Below, in pieces: positions 49,663 to 57,847 of a stretch of DNA of 64,000 nt; the first letter of the stretch is position 1, and each line of letters begins with the position of its first letter. The notes beneath the pieces were generated by a model. It had not been told where the DNA came from. It was given only the letters and a program-made list of their open reading frames with translations, and searched no databases. The position numbers and the translations under genes were made by a program. The DNA is from Erwinia sp. E602 (GTDB lineage Bacteria > Pseudomonadota > Gammaproteobacteria > Enterobacterales > Enterobacteriaceae), in assembly GCF_018141005.1 (NCBI RefSeq), contig NZ_CP046582.1:3038001-3102000 (forward strand). The letters are read 5' to 3'.

Positions 49663-51359
49663 GCTTTCCCCGTCCCCGGTATTGTTGTTGTTTGTTGCAT
49701 CGCTAAGCGCTCGGCTTCCGCCTCACGTTTAGCCTGCTGCCAGCTGAGGTAACGCAGACGACCAATGCGCCAGGTCACCCACAGTAAGGTGACGCCGGCC
49801 ATCGCCGCCGTCAGCAAATAGACGTCGTTATAGGCCAGCACGTTGGCCTGTAACGTGGCCACCGTCTGCAGCTGGCTGGTACTCTGCGCACCGAGCAGCA
49901 CGCCGTCGCCCAGCTGGCTGGCAAACAGGCTGTTGTACTGCGCCAGCCGTTCGGTGACGTTAGGGTCCAGCAGCGACAGCTGGTCGGCCAGCAGGCTGGA
50001 GTGGTACTTCTCACGCCAGGTCTGGAAGGTGCCGAGCAGCGCCGAGCCCATCAGCCCGCCGATGTTCTGGCTCATGCCGAACAGCACCACAAAGCTGACC
50101 AGATTTTTCGGCTGGGTGACCACGCCACCAATGCCTAAGAGCATGGCCGGAGCGATAAAGAAGGCGGTGCTGAACCCAAGCAGGAACTGGCTGAACAGCA
50201 TATTGTCTGCGCGGGTCAGCGGGTTTGACTGCGCGTCCATCAGCGACGCGACCATCACAATCCCCAGCGACAGGACGATCGGCCAGTTAAGGTGTCTGGG
50301 GTTGATGGTCAGCGCGCTGACCACGATGCCGCTCGCCACACCGGCCAGAATCGCCAGCGCCAGCCCCTGCATCTGATCGTTGAGCAGCCCGACCTGCTGC
50401 AGATAACCGATCGCCCCGGTGTTCTGCTCGGCCAGCATCATCCGCAGCAGGATCATCACGATACCGAGACGCACGATCGCCCCGGTCCCCAGCCAGCGGG
50501 TGTTAATCAGCGGATTGCTGCGGTTGTGCTCCACCACCACCGCGGCAATCACCAGCACCAGCCCCAGCGCCAGGCAGACGCCCAGCCACGGCGTGCTGGT
50601 CCACCATTCGATGCGCCCCAGCGACAGTACGGCACAGAACAGCGCCATGCCGGGTGCCAGCAGGAAGAAGGTGAGAAAATCTTTCTTTTCAAAAACCTTG
50701 GTTCGTTCACCCGGCGGCAGCTTGAGGATCAGTACCGCCCCCAGCGACAGCAGCGCCAGGCCCAGTTCGAGCAGATACAGCCCGCGCCACTCGTCCAGCT
50801 GCAATAGCTCGCTGGAGAACAGCCGCGCCAGCGGGATCGCCAGCTGCGACGCGCCGATACCGATCGCCAGCGCCTTCAGCCGGTGCTTCGCCGGCCACGC
50901 CTGCACCTGGTAATAGATGCCCAGCGAACTGAGCGCGGCCCCAACCATGCCGTGCGCGGCGCGTACGATAATTGCCGAACTGAGATCGTTGACCAGCAGA
51001 TGAAAGAACGCCACCAGCACGTAGAGCACCAGGAAGGCTTCGGTGAACACCCGCAGCCCGAACTGCTGGCGGAACTTAACCAGTAACAGGTTGATCGAAA
51101 TATTGCCCATTACGTACACGGCCGGCAGCCAGGCGATCTCATTGCTGTACGCGCCAAACACCCCCTGCAGGTTGGTGAGATTGGCGGTGACCAGCGCGTT
51201 GCTCAGCGCGCCGGTGATTGAAATCAGCAGGCCGACGATGCCAAAAGCGAGCCGTTTGTGCGTGGGGTGTTGCGGGGTTGAGGGGGAACCAGGCAGCATC
51301 GGCTTTTCGCCGGGCGCCCACTCCCGTGGCGCATAAGGGTTGGTTTTCACACGCGACAC
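49659..51359 (-). CDS. EmrB/DHA2-family MFS efflux transporter
   Basis: Proton-driven drug exporter of the 14-helix DHA2 group. The start is GTG (GTG TCG CGT GTG AAA) with GGAAGG upstream, one base after the marR stop; this gives 566 residues beginning MSRVKTNPYAPREW. A longer start inside marR is rejected. The MFS loop IVRAAHGMVGAALSSLGIY and helices through to about residue 530 are visible. A periplasmic loop near residues 450-490 is longer than in EmrB of E. coli (512 residues). The natural substrate is unknown; linkage to siderophore uptake suggests a siderophore-like compound. Confidence 0.9.
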   Translation of the reverse strand: MSRVKTNPYAPREWAPGEKPMLPGSPSTPQHPTHKRLAFGIVGLLISITGALSNALVTANLTNLQGVFGAYSNEIAWLPAVYVMGNISINLLLVKFRQQFGLRVFTEAFLVLYVLVAFFHLLVNDLSSAIIVRAAHGMVGAALSSLGIYYQVQAWPAKHRLKALAIGIGASQLAIPLARLFSSELLQLDEWRGLYLLELGLALLSLGAVLILKLPPGERTKVFEKKDFLTFFLLAPGMALFCAVLSLGRIEWWTSTPWLGVCLALGLVLVIAAVVVEHNRSNPLINTRWLGTGAIVRLGIVMILLRMMLAEQNTGAIGYLQQVGLLNDQMQGLALAILAGVASGIVVSALTINPRHLNWPIVLSLGIVMVASLMDAQSNPLTRADNMLFSQFLLGFSTAFFIAPAMLLGIGGVVTQPKNLVSFVVLFGMSQNIGGLMGSALLGTFQTWREKYHSSLLADQLSLLDPNVTERLAQYNSLFASQLGDGVLLGAQSTSQLQTVATLQANVLAYNDVYLLTAAMAGVTLLWVTWRIGRLRYLSWQQAKREAEAERLAMQQTTTIPGTGKA

Positions 51360-51360
51360 A

Positions 51361-51792
51361 TTACTTACCTTCCGTCGCCACCAGCAGCTGTTGCAGCACC
51401 CGCTCAGTGATCTGCAGCTCGCCAGGATCGATATCGGCCAGCAGCTCGCTGCGCAGCGCATCAGCCTGGATTTTCAGATCCCTGTACAGTTCATCCCCCA
51501 GTGGGGTAACGTGGAGCAGGCGCTTGCGGCGATCTTCCGCCGGCTGCACACGCTCCACCAGCTGCTGTTTTACCAGCCGGTCGATCAGTGGCACCACGCT
51601 GGCATCTTCCAGGCCAAGCGCCTGCGCCAGCGCCTTCTGGGTGATTGGCGTCTCCTGGATCGCAATGGTGGCCACGGCCATCCAGCTGCTCATGCTCAGG
51701 CCGTTATCTTTGACCCGGCGATCCACCGCCTGGCGCCAGGCATGAGCGGTAAGATGCAGCAGGCGGGAAAAGTTAAGTTCCTGCGTATTCAA
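51361..51792 (-). CDS. MarR-family transcriptional regulator
   Basis: Winged-helix repressor of 143 residues. The start appears to be TTG, because an in-frame stop lies two codons upstream and no ATG is near; it gives MNTQELNFSRLLHLTAHAWR. The recognition part is ITQKALAQALGLEDASVVPLIDRL and the wing is DRRKRLLHVTPLGDELY. First gene of the efflux/uptake train and only one base from the MFS gene. Tandem palindromes just upstream are its likely autoregulatory operators. Phenolic or hydrophobic ligands are typical inducers in this family. Confidence 0.9.
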   Translation of the reverse strand: MNTQELNFSRLLHLTAHAWRQAVDRRVKDNGLSMSSWMAVATIAIQETPITQKALAQALGLEDASVVPLIDRLVKQQLVERVQPAEDRRKRLLHVTPLGDELYRDLKIQADALRSELLADIDPGELQITERVLQQLLVATEGK

Positions 51793-51795
51793 TGT

Positions 51796-51843
51796 TTAGG
51801 CACCTAATGATTAGAGGTCTAACTAAATGGCCCTGCAATTATA
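51796..51843 (-). promoter_or_regulatory. Promoter and tandem MarR-type operators
   Basis: TTAGGCACCTAA (51796-51807) and TTAGAGGTCTAA (51811-51822) share the pattern TTAG-N4-CTAA and are spaced 15 bp start to start. They lie between the marR start and a TATAAT on the minus strand (51838-51843), so binding would block transcription. Next to the -10 is another dyad (AACCG, 4 bases, CGGTT at 51843-51856). Assignment to this MarR protein is inferred from position. Confidence 0.72.
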
Positions 51844-51934
51844 ACCGTGCGCGGTTAAACAAGGGAAGAGCTAAGAAAAAGTTTAGATAATTCTGAACCA
51901 CAGCGCCACGTGGCGGATAAACAAAGGAAAAAAA

Positions 51935-52405
51935 ATGTCATCAAGCGCAATTATACCCCTCAGCCAACAGCCTCAGCGTGCGGAGGAGATCGCGCATTTT
52001 CTCTTCCAGGAGTGGCACCAGCTGGATAACTGGGCCGATCCTCTCGAGGTGGCTGAACGTCTGCATCAGCGTAATCTGCCGGGCAGCGTCGGCTTTACCC
52101 TGCTTGCCCTCAGCGACGGCGATGAGCTGAGCGGTACGGCCAGCGTCATTGAATATGAACTGAGCGATAACTCCGCCCGCCGCTACTGGCTTGGCGAAGT
52201 ATTTACCCTGGCCGAGTGGCGCGGCCAGGGGATCGGTTCACGGCTGGTCAACGCCTGTATCGCCCACGCGCGGCAACAGGGGGTGGCAGAGCTATGGCTG
52301 TATACGCCGGATCGGCAGGCACTCTATCAACGCCTGGGCTGGCGCGAAGTCGAGCAGCGCGAGGTCAACGGGGAGTGGGTATCGGTGATGGTGCGGGCGC
52401 TGTAG
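51935..52405 (+). CDS. GNAT-family N-acetyltransferase
   Basis: 156-residue acetyltransferase of unknown substrate. The acetyl-CoA loop is in GEVFTLAEWRGQGIGSRLVN (R/QxxGxG/A motif, about residues 88-107) and the C-terminal part is LWLYTPDRQALYQRLGWREV. Good ribosome-binding site (AAAGGA). Divergent from the marR operon, about 140 bases apart, so it may share the control region, but no operator repeats are near its own start. Confidence 0.88.
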   Translation: MSSSAIIPLSQQPQRAEEIAHFLFQEWHQLDNWADPLEVAERLHQRNLPGSVGFTLLALSDGDELSGTASVIEYELSDNSARRYWLGEVFTLAEWRGQGIGSRLVNACIAHARQQGVAELWLYTPDRQALYQRLGWREVEQREVNGEWVSVMVRAL

Positions 52406-52473
52406 TTCCCTGGCAGACTGTATCCGCCGCGATCTTCAGGAGTAATCCGCAAGCAGTTAATTTTGAAATGGAT

Positions 52474-52737
52474 GCTGCGCTAACGATGATTGCCAGGCTG
52501 ACGCGATAGCCGTCATTATTCAGGAGGCTGCATTGGCGTTGGTGCAGGGCTGGCGCGATAGTCGCCATTGTTCAGGAGGCTGCGTTGGCGTTGATTGCCG
52601 GGCTGACGCGATAGCCGTCATTATTCAGGAGGCTGCGTTGGCGTTGATTGCCGGGCTGACGCGATAGCCGCCATTGTTCAGGACGCTGCGTTGGCGTTGA
52701 TTGCCGGGGATAATGCGATAATATCATTGTTCTGCGG
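52474..52737 (+). repeat. Five-copy 53-bp tandem repeat array
   Basis: Five adjacent units start at 52474, 52527, 52579, 52632 and 52685, each 53 bp (one is 52). Units 3 and 4 are almost identical; units 1, 2 and 5 are diverged. Each begins GCTGCGTTGG and the first four contain a small dyad like GGCTGACGCGATAGCC. The unit length is not a multiple of three and no frame runs through, so it is non-coding. It fills most of the 412-base gap after the GNAT gene. There are no unique spacers, so it is not a CRISPR array. Confidence 0.85.
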
Positions 52738-52776
52738 CAGCGCTAACTCAGGGTGAGTGCAGAAGCCGTAATAGCC

Positions 52777-52801
52777 GGATACGCCTGCGGCAGGCGTATC
52801 C
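52777..52801 (-). terminator. Terminator-like hairpin after the 84-residue gene
   Basis: GGATACGCCTG, loop CGG, CAGGCGTATCC: an 11-bp perfect stem 17 bases past the stop of the minus-strand gene. There is no T run; it may stop transcription weakly or protect the mRNA end. Confidence 0.5.
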
Positions 52802-52817
52802 GTCTGAGGCCGCATCG

Positions 52818-53072
52818 TTACGCGGCTTTGTTCACTTCAATTTCGATATCACTGATGATCGATTCAATCTCATCATGCAGCTTGCCCTGGGCATTCAGCA
52901 GCTTATCGATCTTGTCCGCCAGGTCCTTATCTTTGTACTCGCCGGTATCGAAAGCCAGCCATTGAGAAGACAGGGTCTCCGCATTATTCTGCGCGTAGTG
53001 ACGGATCTCCTTCAGCTGAGAAAGAACGTCATGGAGGTACTGCTCTTTAGTTTTGTTTTCAACTTCTGACAT
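52818..53072 (-). CDS. Hypothetical 84-residue acidic helical protein
   Basis: Not recognised. Good ribosome-binding site (AAGGA, 8 bases before ATG). The product begins MSEVENKTKEQYLHDVLSQL and is predicted to be nearly all alpha-helix, acidic and without signal peptide or membrane segment; a helical hairpin or coiled coil is likely. It stands alone between a repeat array and a divergent-looking gap. No function can be given. Confidence 0.65.
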   Translation of the reverse strand: MSEVENKTKEQYLHDVLSQLKEIRHYAQNNAETLSSQWLAFDTGEYKDKDLADKIDKLLNAQGKLHDEIESIISDIEIEVNKAA

Positions 53073-53288
53073 GCCTGTTTCCTTCTGTTGGCGTTGGAAG
53101 GAATAAGCTTAGTTGGGGAAATCTGAACTTCATTAAGAATATTCGCAAACGCGCTTCCGGCTGGTGACCGGAGATACCGGGGGCTTGCCACCAGACCATT
53201 TCAAATGATTTGGTGCAATGAAAAACCATATTATGATAAGTGATGAAATTTATAATAAACAGGTGATCCCGCACCGGCACGCGCAGAA

Positions 53289-54947
53289 TTAGTCGTACTG
53301 CGCCTTTATCGCTGCCAGCATCGCTGCACAGTCAGTTGCCCGGTCCTGTTTCGCGCTGGCCGCCAGCGCGATGACCACTAATCGCTGATGGTCCGGCATT
53401 TGCGCCAGACAGAACAGGTTAAACAGGGGGGTCAGCGTGCCGGTTTTGCCGCCGATCACCGTCGGGTCTGAAAACAGCAGATCGTTGGTGTTAATAATGT
53501 ATTCCCGCCGCGGCGCGTTCCCCGAGACCTTAATAGCGTGAGTCTGGGTTCGCCAGCTCTGCATAATCAGAGGATATTGCGTTGCCGCCGCGACCATTTT
53601 CAGAACATCAAGCGCGCTGGCGCTGTTTCTCCCCAGCCCGGAGGGCGTGGTAAAACGCGCCGAGTGCATCCCCAGCGCCTGCGCCCTGCTGTTCATCTGT
53701 GCCATCCAGCGGCTGACCGCCTGCGGGACGCTGAAATCGCTCTGCCCTTCTGCCGTCAGCAGTTTGCCGCCATAAATCCGCGCAATCATATTCGCCGTCA
53801 CGTTGGACGAGGGCAACATCAGGTTGTAAACCGCATCCCGCAGGCAGAGCGTATCCCCTTCGGCCAGGTTAGCGCCCGATCCGGTGGCGGGATCGCAGGA
53901 AAGCCGGGTAAGTTTCTCGCTATATTCCGGCTGGCCGTCAAGTAACACGATGGCCGTCATGATTTTAGTCAGCGAAGCCAGCGGGTGAATCGCGTTTTCG
54001 CCATCAGCGATTAATACCTTTTCCGGATTTATGCTGCCGTCATGGTTAATTATCGCGGCAACACGCGCCTGTGAGGTGGTCACCGATACCTGACTGACCG
54101 GGTGAAGCGTACGCGGATTGTATTTTTCGGGCCAGCCAGCCGGCGAAGAAGCGCCACCCGGTTTATACCCCGCCGCGAGCCAGGCCTGAATCTTCGCTAT
54201 AACCGGCTCTGCCGGTAGCGGGCTGGTCGCCACTATCCGCCCTAACAGCAGCGGGCTGGACGGCACCTGGCGGCCAACGGTGCCAAACAGGGTAAAAGGC
54301 GTGGCAGGGATTGCGCTAAGCGTAAACGTATCGATCTCTCTGCCATCGACGATCAACCGTGAGGCATCAGGCTGCGCGCTGAGAACCAGCTGGACCCGGT
54401 GCCAGACGCCGGGCGATACCGCCACCGGTTGCGGCATCCCCCCTGCCCCTTTTCCCCCTGAAGCACCGGCAATAAACACGCCAAGCAGCGTCGGGAGGTG
54501 GGCCAGTGCGACACCGTTGAAGGCACCGTTCTGCACGATTTGCAGGCGAGCGACGGCCCCGGTAGCCTGCTGCCAGATAACACGCTGCATCGTGGCCGGA
54601 TCAAGGTAGCGATAGCTGAAGCTGAGCAGGGAGTCGGGTTGCGACACCAGCGGAGCCGATCCGGTCAGCCCTTGCCCCCCGGCGCTTTTTCCCGCCAGCG
54701 CGACAGCGCCGTCGCTTTCCAGCAACTGCACATCGCAGCATAAGGCATTGCTGAGGGTAACCTTGCCACACAGGCTGTGGAGTCCGGTAAGGGGAGACCC
54801 GGCTAACGGAGGCTCGGCATACTCCGGCCGGGTAAAATCAAATGCCGTAAACTCCCCTGACGGGAACAGGCTGGCGATTTCGTCTGTCATAACAGGCAGC
54901 TGCCACCTTTTAACGGTAGGTTTTACGGCGATAAATGACTGTAGCAC
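53289..54947 (-). CDS. LamG-like domain fused to D-Ala-D-Ala carboxypeptidase (S11)
   Basis: The C-terminal half (about 285-552) is a penicillin-binding S11 carboxypeptidase with all motifs: S325-L-T-K328 (LASLTKIMTA), SSN in LPSSNVTAN and K501-T-G in GGKTGTL. The N-terminal half (about 20-260) resembles a concanavalin/LamG beta sandwich (PGVWHRVQLVLSAQPDASRL). No signal peptide is visible with either start, GTG at 54947 or ATG at 54890, which is odd for a murein enzyme. Chromosomal PBP4b/5/6 lack such a lectin-like domain. It could be a secreted or toxin-like murein hydrolase, or act on incoming murein; this is inference. Confidence 0.78.
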   Translation of the reverse strand: MLQSFIAVKPTVKRWQLPVMTDEIASLFPSGEFTAFDFTRPEYAEPPLAGSPLTGLHSLCGKVTLSNALCCDVQLLESDGAVALAGKSAGGQGLTGSAPLVSQPDSLLSFSYRYLDPATMQRVIWQQATGAVARLQIVQNGAFNGVALAHLPTLLGVFIAGASGGKGAGGMPQPVAVSPGVWHRVQLVLSAQPDASRLIVDGREIDTFTLSAIPATPFTLFGTVGRQVPSSPLLLGRIVATSPLPAEPVIAKIQAWLAAGYKPGGASSPAGWPEKYNPRTLHPVSQVSVTTSQARVAAIINHDGSINPEKVLIADGENAIHPLASLTKIMTAIVLLDGQPEYSEKLTRLSCDPATGSGANLAEGDTLCLRDAVYNLMLPSSNVTANMIARIYGGKLLTAEGQSDFSVPQAVSRWMAQMNSRAQALGMHSARFTTPSGLGRNSASALDVLKMVAAATQYPLIMQSWRTQTHAIKVSGNAPRREYIINTNDLLFSDPTVIGGKTGTLTPLFNLFCLAQMPDHQRLVVIALAASAKQDRATDCAAMLAAIKAQYD

Positions 54948-55258
54948 AGCGGGAACGTTGTCGGCACCGCAGCTGAAAGCGGTACGCGCTTGTTTAGCCC
55001 ATAAAAAGGCGGGGGTTAAATTCCCCGCCTCTCAGAGTGTGGCTTCAGCTTTAATACCACAGTATCGCCCTGTTTAATCTTCATTGATCGATGACCAGGC
55101 TACGAGCAGCGATGGTGATATTCTCAATCCCCGCTATGTACCAGGTGCTGAAATCCTTAAATGTTCATTTCAGTTAAATTTTTGGCTTGTGTTTAGTCTT
55201 GATTAGTGATTTTATATGCAAATTAAATGAATAAAAAATCACTTTATTTGGAGATAAC
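54948..55258. other. Spacer with gene remnants before the SnoaL-like gene
   Basis: 311 bases. On the minus strand two short frames (FSTWYIAGIENITIAARSLV then stop, and MKIKQGDTVVLKLKP) precede the terminator at 55008-55029. They look like tails of decayed small genes. From about 55140 the DNA is AT-rich and should hold the promoter of the plus-strand gene that follows. Confidence 0.4.
55003..55029 (-). terminator. Orphan Rho-independent terminator
   Basis: On the minus strand GGCGGGG, an 8-base AT loop, CCCCGCC (read in either sense) is followed by TTTTTAT. It would end transcription coming from the right, but only gene remnants lie there, so the gene it served is probably lost. Confidence 0.8.
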
Positions 55259-55594
55259 ATGTCAGTAGAGTCACCCGTTCAGGCACAGTTTGAAGCCTAT
55301 AATGCTCATGACATTGAAGCATTTATGGACTGTTTCTCAGCTGAGTTTAAGGGATACCGGATGCCAACTGAGACACCTTCAACCACAGGGAAGGAATCAT
55401 TACGGGAATTTTACGTTAAAAATCGCTTCAACAATCAGAACCTTAGAGCGGAGCTTATTTCCAGAATCATACTGGGCAATATGGTTTTCGATCACGAATT
55501 GATTCACGGCCTGTCTCCAGAGCCGTTGGAAAGCATGGCGGTATTCGAGGTTAAAAATAACCTCATTGCAACAGCGTGGTTTTACTTCCCGTAG
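55259..55594 (+). CDS. SnoaL-like (NTF2-fold) protein
   Basis: 111-residue cytoplasmic protein with the NTF2-like pattern: QAQFEAYNAHDIEAFMDCFS at the start, a central TTGKESLREFYVKNRF, and VFEVKNNLIATAWFYFP at the end. Such proteins bind or isomerise small polar molecules; the substrate is unknown. Clear GGAG ribosome-binding site. More AT-rich than the core genes and next to a degenerate region, so it belongs to the accessory part. Confidence 0.8.
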   Translation: MSVESPVQAQFEAYNAHDIEAFMDCFSAEFKGYRMPTETPSTTGKESLREFYVKNRFNNQNLRAELISRIILGNMVFDHELIHGLSPEPLESMAVFEVKNNLIATAWFYFP

Positions 55595-55788
55595 CCACAG
55601 GGATGCGTAATGTCAATAAACGATAGAATATCTTCAATGGTGTACCGTAACGTGGCAGCAGTATGGGTAAAGGTCATTATCTCACCGCGTAATTTTTTGT
55701 CCGTTTCAGGGATGCTTTCCAGTGTGAGCCTGGCAGCCTCACCAAAACTCGCACACAGGACAAGATGACTAATCAGGCTTTCGAAGCC
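55582..55788 (-). pseudogene. Gene remnant opposite the SnoaL-like gene end
   Basis: A 68-codon open frame without start, closed upstream by TAG. It reads FESLISHLVLCASFGEAARL onwards and looks protein-like (alternating hydrophobic helices). It overlaps the end of the SnoaL-like gene by 13 bases. Probably the tail of a decayed gene in the integration hot spot. Weak evidence. Confidence 0.3.
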
Positions 55789-56054
55789 CTACTGTGTTTC
55801 TTTTTTCTAGTTCCAAGGACGATAGGGATGCCCTTCTCTTCCTGCTTTACTTTTAGGTTGGTTCTGTGAATCTTCAGACGATCGGCAAGATTGAACATGT
55901 AGCTCGTTGCCTGGTAAATCGGTAAAAAGGCGAAAGAATCTTTGACATTGTGGAGCGATAGCGTTGAGGAGGTGTAACGGGAAAGAGAAACGTCGTAATG
56001 CCCGATACTGGTGGCAGGCACAGGGGCAAGAGCCACAGTAAGTGCAGCTGCCAT
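55773..56054 (-). CDS. Hypothetical protein, possibly broken secreted protein
   Basis: 93 residues beginning MAAALTVALAPVPATSIGHY. The start resembles the hydrophobic part of a signal peptide; just upstream the same frame reads KKKISS after a stop codon, as if the original start (MKKKISSMAAAL) were mutated. There is no good ribosome-binding site. Not recognised. It may be a remnant. Confidence 0.35.
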   Translation of the reverse strand: MAAALTVALAPVPATSIGHYDVSLSRYTSSTLSLHNVKDSFAFLPIYQATSYMFNLADRLKIHRTNLKVKQEEKGIPIVLGTRKKKHSRASKA

Positions 56055-56262
56055 TGAGGATATTTTCTTTTTTTACTGCTCATCGACCCGCCACCCCGGA
56101 TTAGTGACACTGCCAAAATGGTAGCGCAAAAAATCAGCGAATGACATAACACCCTTGATGCATAAATATTTTTATTGCCATCAGGGTGGATAACATCAAA
56201 AAACGGCCCTTGTGACAGCATACCCACTTTTATTTTATTCGTTTTCATCAGTAATGCGAAGA
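56055..56262. other. Degenerate copy of tRNA-Leu downstream flank
   Basis: From about 56197 this aligns with 60027-60106: a run of A, CGGCCCTTG (compare CCGCCCTTG), then TTTTATTTTATTC and GAAGAT before the tRNA end. It is therefore a decayed duplicate of the sequence that follows the tRNA-Leu 3' end, with its terminator stem destroyed. Confidence 0.6.
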
Positions 56263-56315
56263 TGCTGCCCAGAGTAGGACTTTGGGCGCACACAACCAAA
56301 ACCGATGGTTTTTCA
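56263..56315 (-). pseudogene. Decayed tRNA-Leu 3' fragment (old att site)
   Basis: Read on the minus strand this keeps the T-arm and acceptor end of tRNA-Leu (AGTCC.ACTCTGGGCA.CA) but with several changes, including loss of GGTTCAAG and a CCA end changed to GCA. It aligns base by base with the better copy at 60107-60162. With that copy it brackets a 3.8-kb island, which marks successive integration at one tRNA-Leu site. Confidence 0.65.
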
Positions 56316-56608
56316 GTGATTAAAAATCATTTTTTAGGATTTTTTCATAACTAACATAAAGCCACCTAAATAAACTCAATCAGTTACCGTACCAAGTGAT
56401 TAATATTATGAAGGCCTTAACTATCAAAAGGTAGCTTAGATTTTTTTCAGATGATTATCATCTTTAACGATACGATAGCTCCCATGAGAGTTAGGGTTAC
56501 GTTAGCAGATTTAATTAACCTGCTTAAAGCTAAAATTTTAATTCTAAAGATCTCATATTAAAACCACTAACGTCATGAATAAAATAAAAAACTCAACCCT
56601 CAATTTTC
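56316..56608. other. AT-rich gap left of the broken nuclease gene
   Basis: About 290 bases, strongly AT-rich, with no frame that starts properly and no strong hairpin. It forms the left inside end of the island. Confidence 0.45.
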
Positions 56609-57484
56609 TTATAAAAATTGATTTCCGACACTTTCCCTCATCGAGGATGCTAAAAATTTAACCTTATCGCTATCATTACCAAACATCATACAGAAATGAT
56701 TGAACGTTAAATAGTTACATACACCACCATCACCATCACCATCAATTAACAATGGAAATCTATAATGGATTACTATCATAGCAACGCCGGAAGCAACTTT
56801 GTGCGCCTTTTTTTGGATTAAATTTTTTATTTCAGTATCAAAATCATCCCTAAATCTCTGTAAAATTACTTCATTAGAAAAAGGAAGATCACTTTCACTT
56901 AAACGTAAGTATTCTGCAAACCTGGTATATAACATTCTACTTAAATCAATAAAAATTACACCTTGCTCATTTCGATTAGGTAACTTATTCAATTGTGATT
57001 TATAAGCAAACTTTAAAGTGTTATTAACTTATCATAGCTGGATGGTCTCTTGCACTCAACCCCAAACATTAAGCCATTCTTCTCGACTACGACATCATGC
57101 GATTTATCAGGTAAAATATTAAACCCCGCTCTCTTGAAGCGATCCGCAGTTTTAGCTTCAAAAAATAAATCTCTGGCTATAGTTTTATTTTCATCTTGAA
57201 TAAGATTAGTTCCTGAAGAGATCCTTTTCAAAAAAACTCTCAATTTCAGATGAGTCTTTGAAAAGTCTTGCCAGCTCAGCTAAATCTGTGAACTCTGCGA
57301 ATGCCCATAAATTTTTCAGATTCAAGGTCTGATCGCCATTAATCCAATTGTTATAAATACGTCTTGAGTTTCCAAATCTCGTATTATTAAAATTAACACC
57401 AATGCTTTCCAACCATTCCTCTGCATCAGTAAATATTTTTTCGTTAGCAAGAACTACTTTTGATACATTTTTTATTTCACTCAT
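56609..57484 (-). pseudogene. Frameshifted PD-(D/E)XK-like nuclease gene
   Basis: Three minus-strand frames join into one protein of about 290 residues. It starts at the ATG at 57484 (MSEIKNVSKVVLANEKIF, ribosome-binding site GAGGAGG). The first break is in a run of seven A at 57230-57236 and the second near 57015. The joined product has an N-terminal helical domain and then HDVVVEKNGLMFGVECKRP, which looks like the D...ExK core of PD-(D/E)XK nucleases. Both ends appear intact. The breaks may be mutations, sequencing errors in homopolymers, or phase variation. An 18-unit octamer repeat lies just upstream. Low GC marks it as foreign. Confidence 0.6.
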
Positions 57485-57526
57485 TGAATCGCCTCCTCTT
57501 TATTATTAAATAAAATTCACACAACA

Positions 57527-57670
57527 CAAGTAAACAAGTAAACAAGTAAACAAGTAAACAAGTAAACAAGTAAACAAGTAAACAAGTAAACAAGTAAACA
57601 AGTAAACAAGTAAACAAGTAAACAAGTAAACAAGTAAACAAGTGAACAAGTGAACAAGTGAACAAGTAAA
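57527..57670 (-). repeat. 18-copy octanucleotide repeat (CAAGTAAA)
   Basis: Eighteen head-to-tail 8-bp units run without interruption; three of the last four read CAAGTGAA, and all others are identical. The tract ends 43 bases upstream of the start of the nuclease-like gene, i.e. in its promoter/leader region. Such octamer tracts change length by slippage and can switch gene expression. Confidence 0.95.
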
Positions 57671-57847
57671 AACCAATAAAATCCGTCCAAAACCTGATCT
57701 ATGGTAGGTAAATAGTCACTAGATTATTTTTTGGCAAAAAAGCGATTTATTGATAAAATAAAAAACCAATATTACCATACGCTTTTTACAAAAAATATTC
57801 AACAGCTTAACTTTGTAGTTAATGGTACTCAGGGTGGGTAATTATTT

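Noticed and set aside
52474..52737. CRISPR array
   Set aside because: The 53-bp units are directly adjacent, without unique spacers, and no cas genes are present.
55874..56299. 141-codon minus-strand frame starting in the tRNA-Leu remnant
   Set aside because: It reads through the decayed tRNA-Leu end and its flank; the similar frame at 59898-60134 shows that this is a tRNA shadow (SPTLGxIF).
57477..57665. 62-codon frame rich in LFTCLLVY
   Set aside because: It is only the translation of the octanucleotide repeat and has no start signal.
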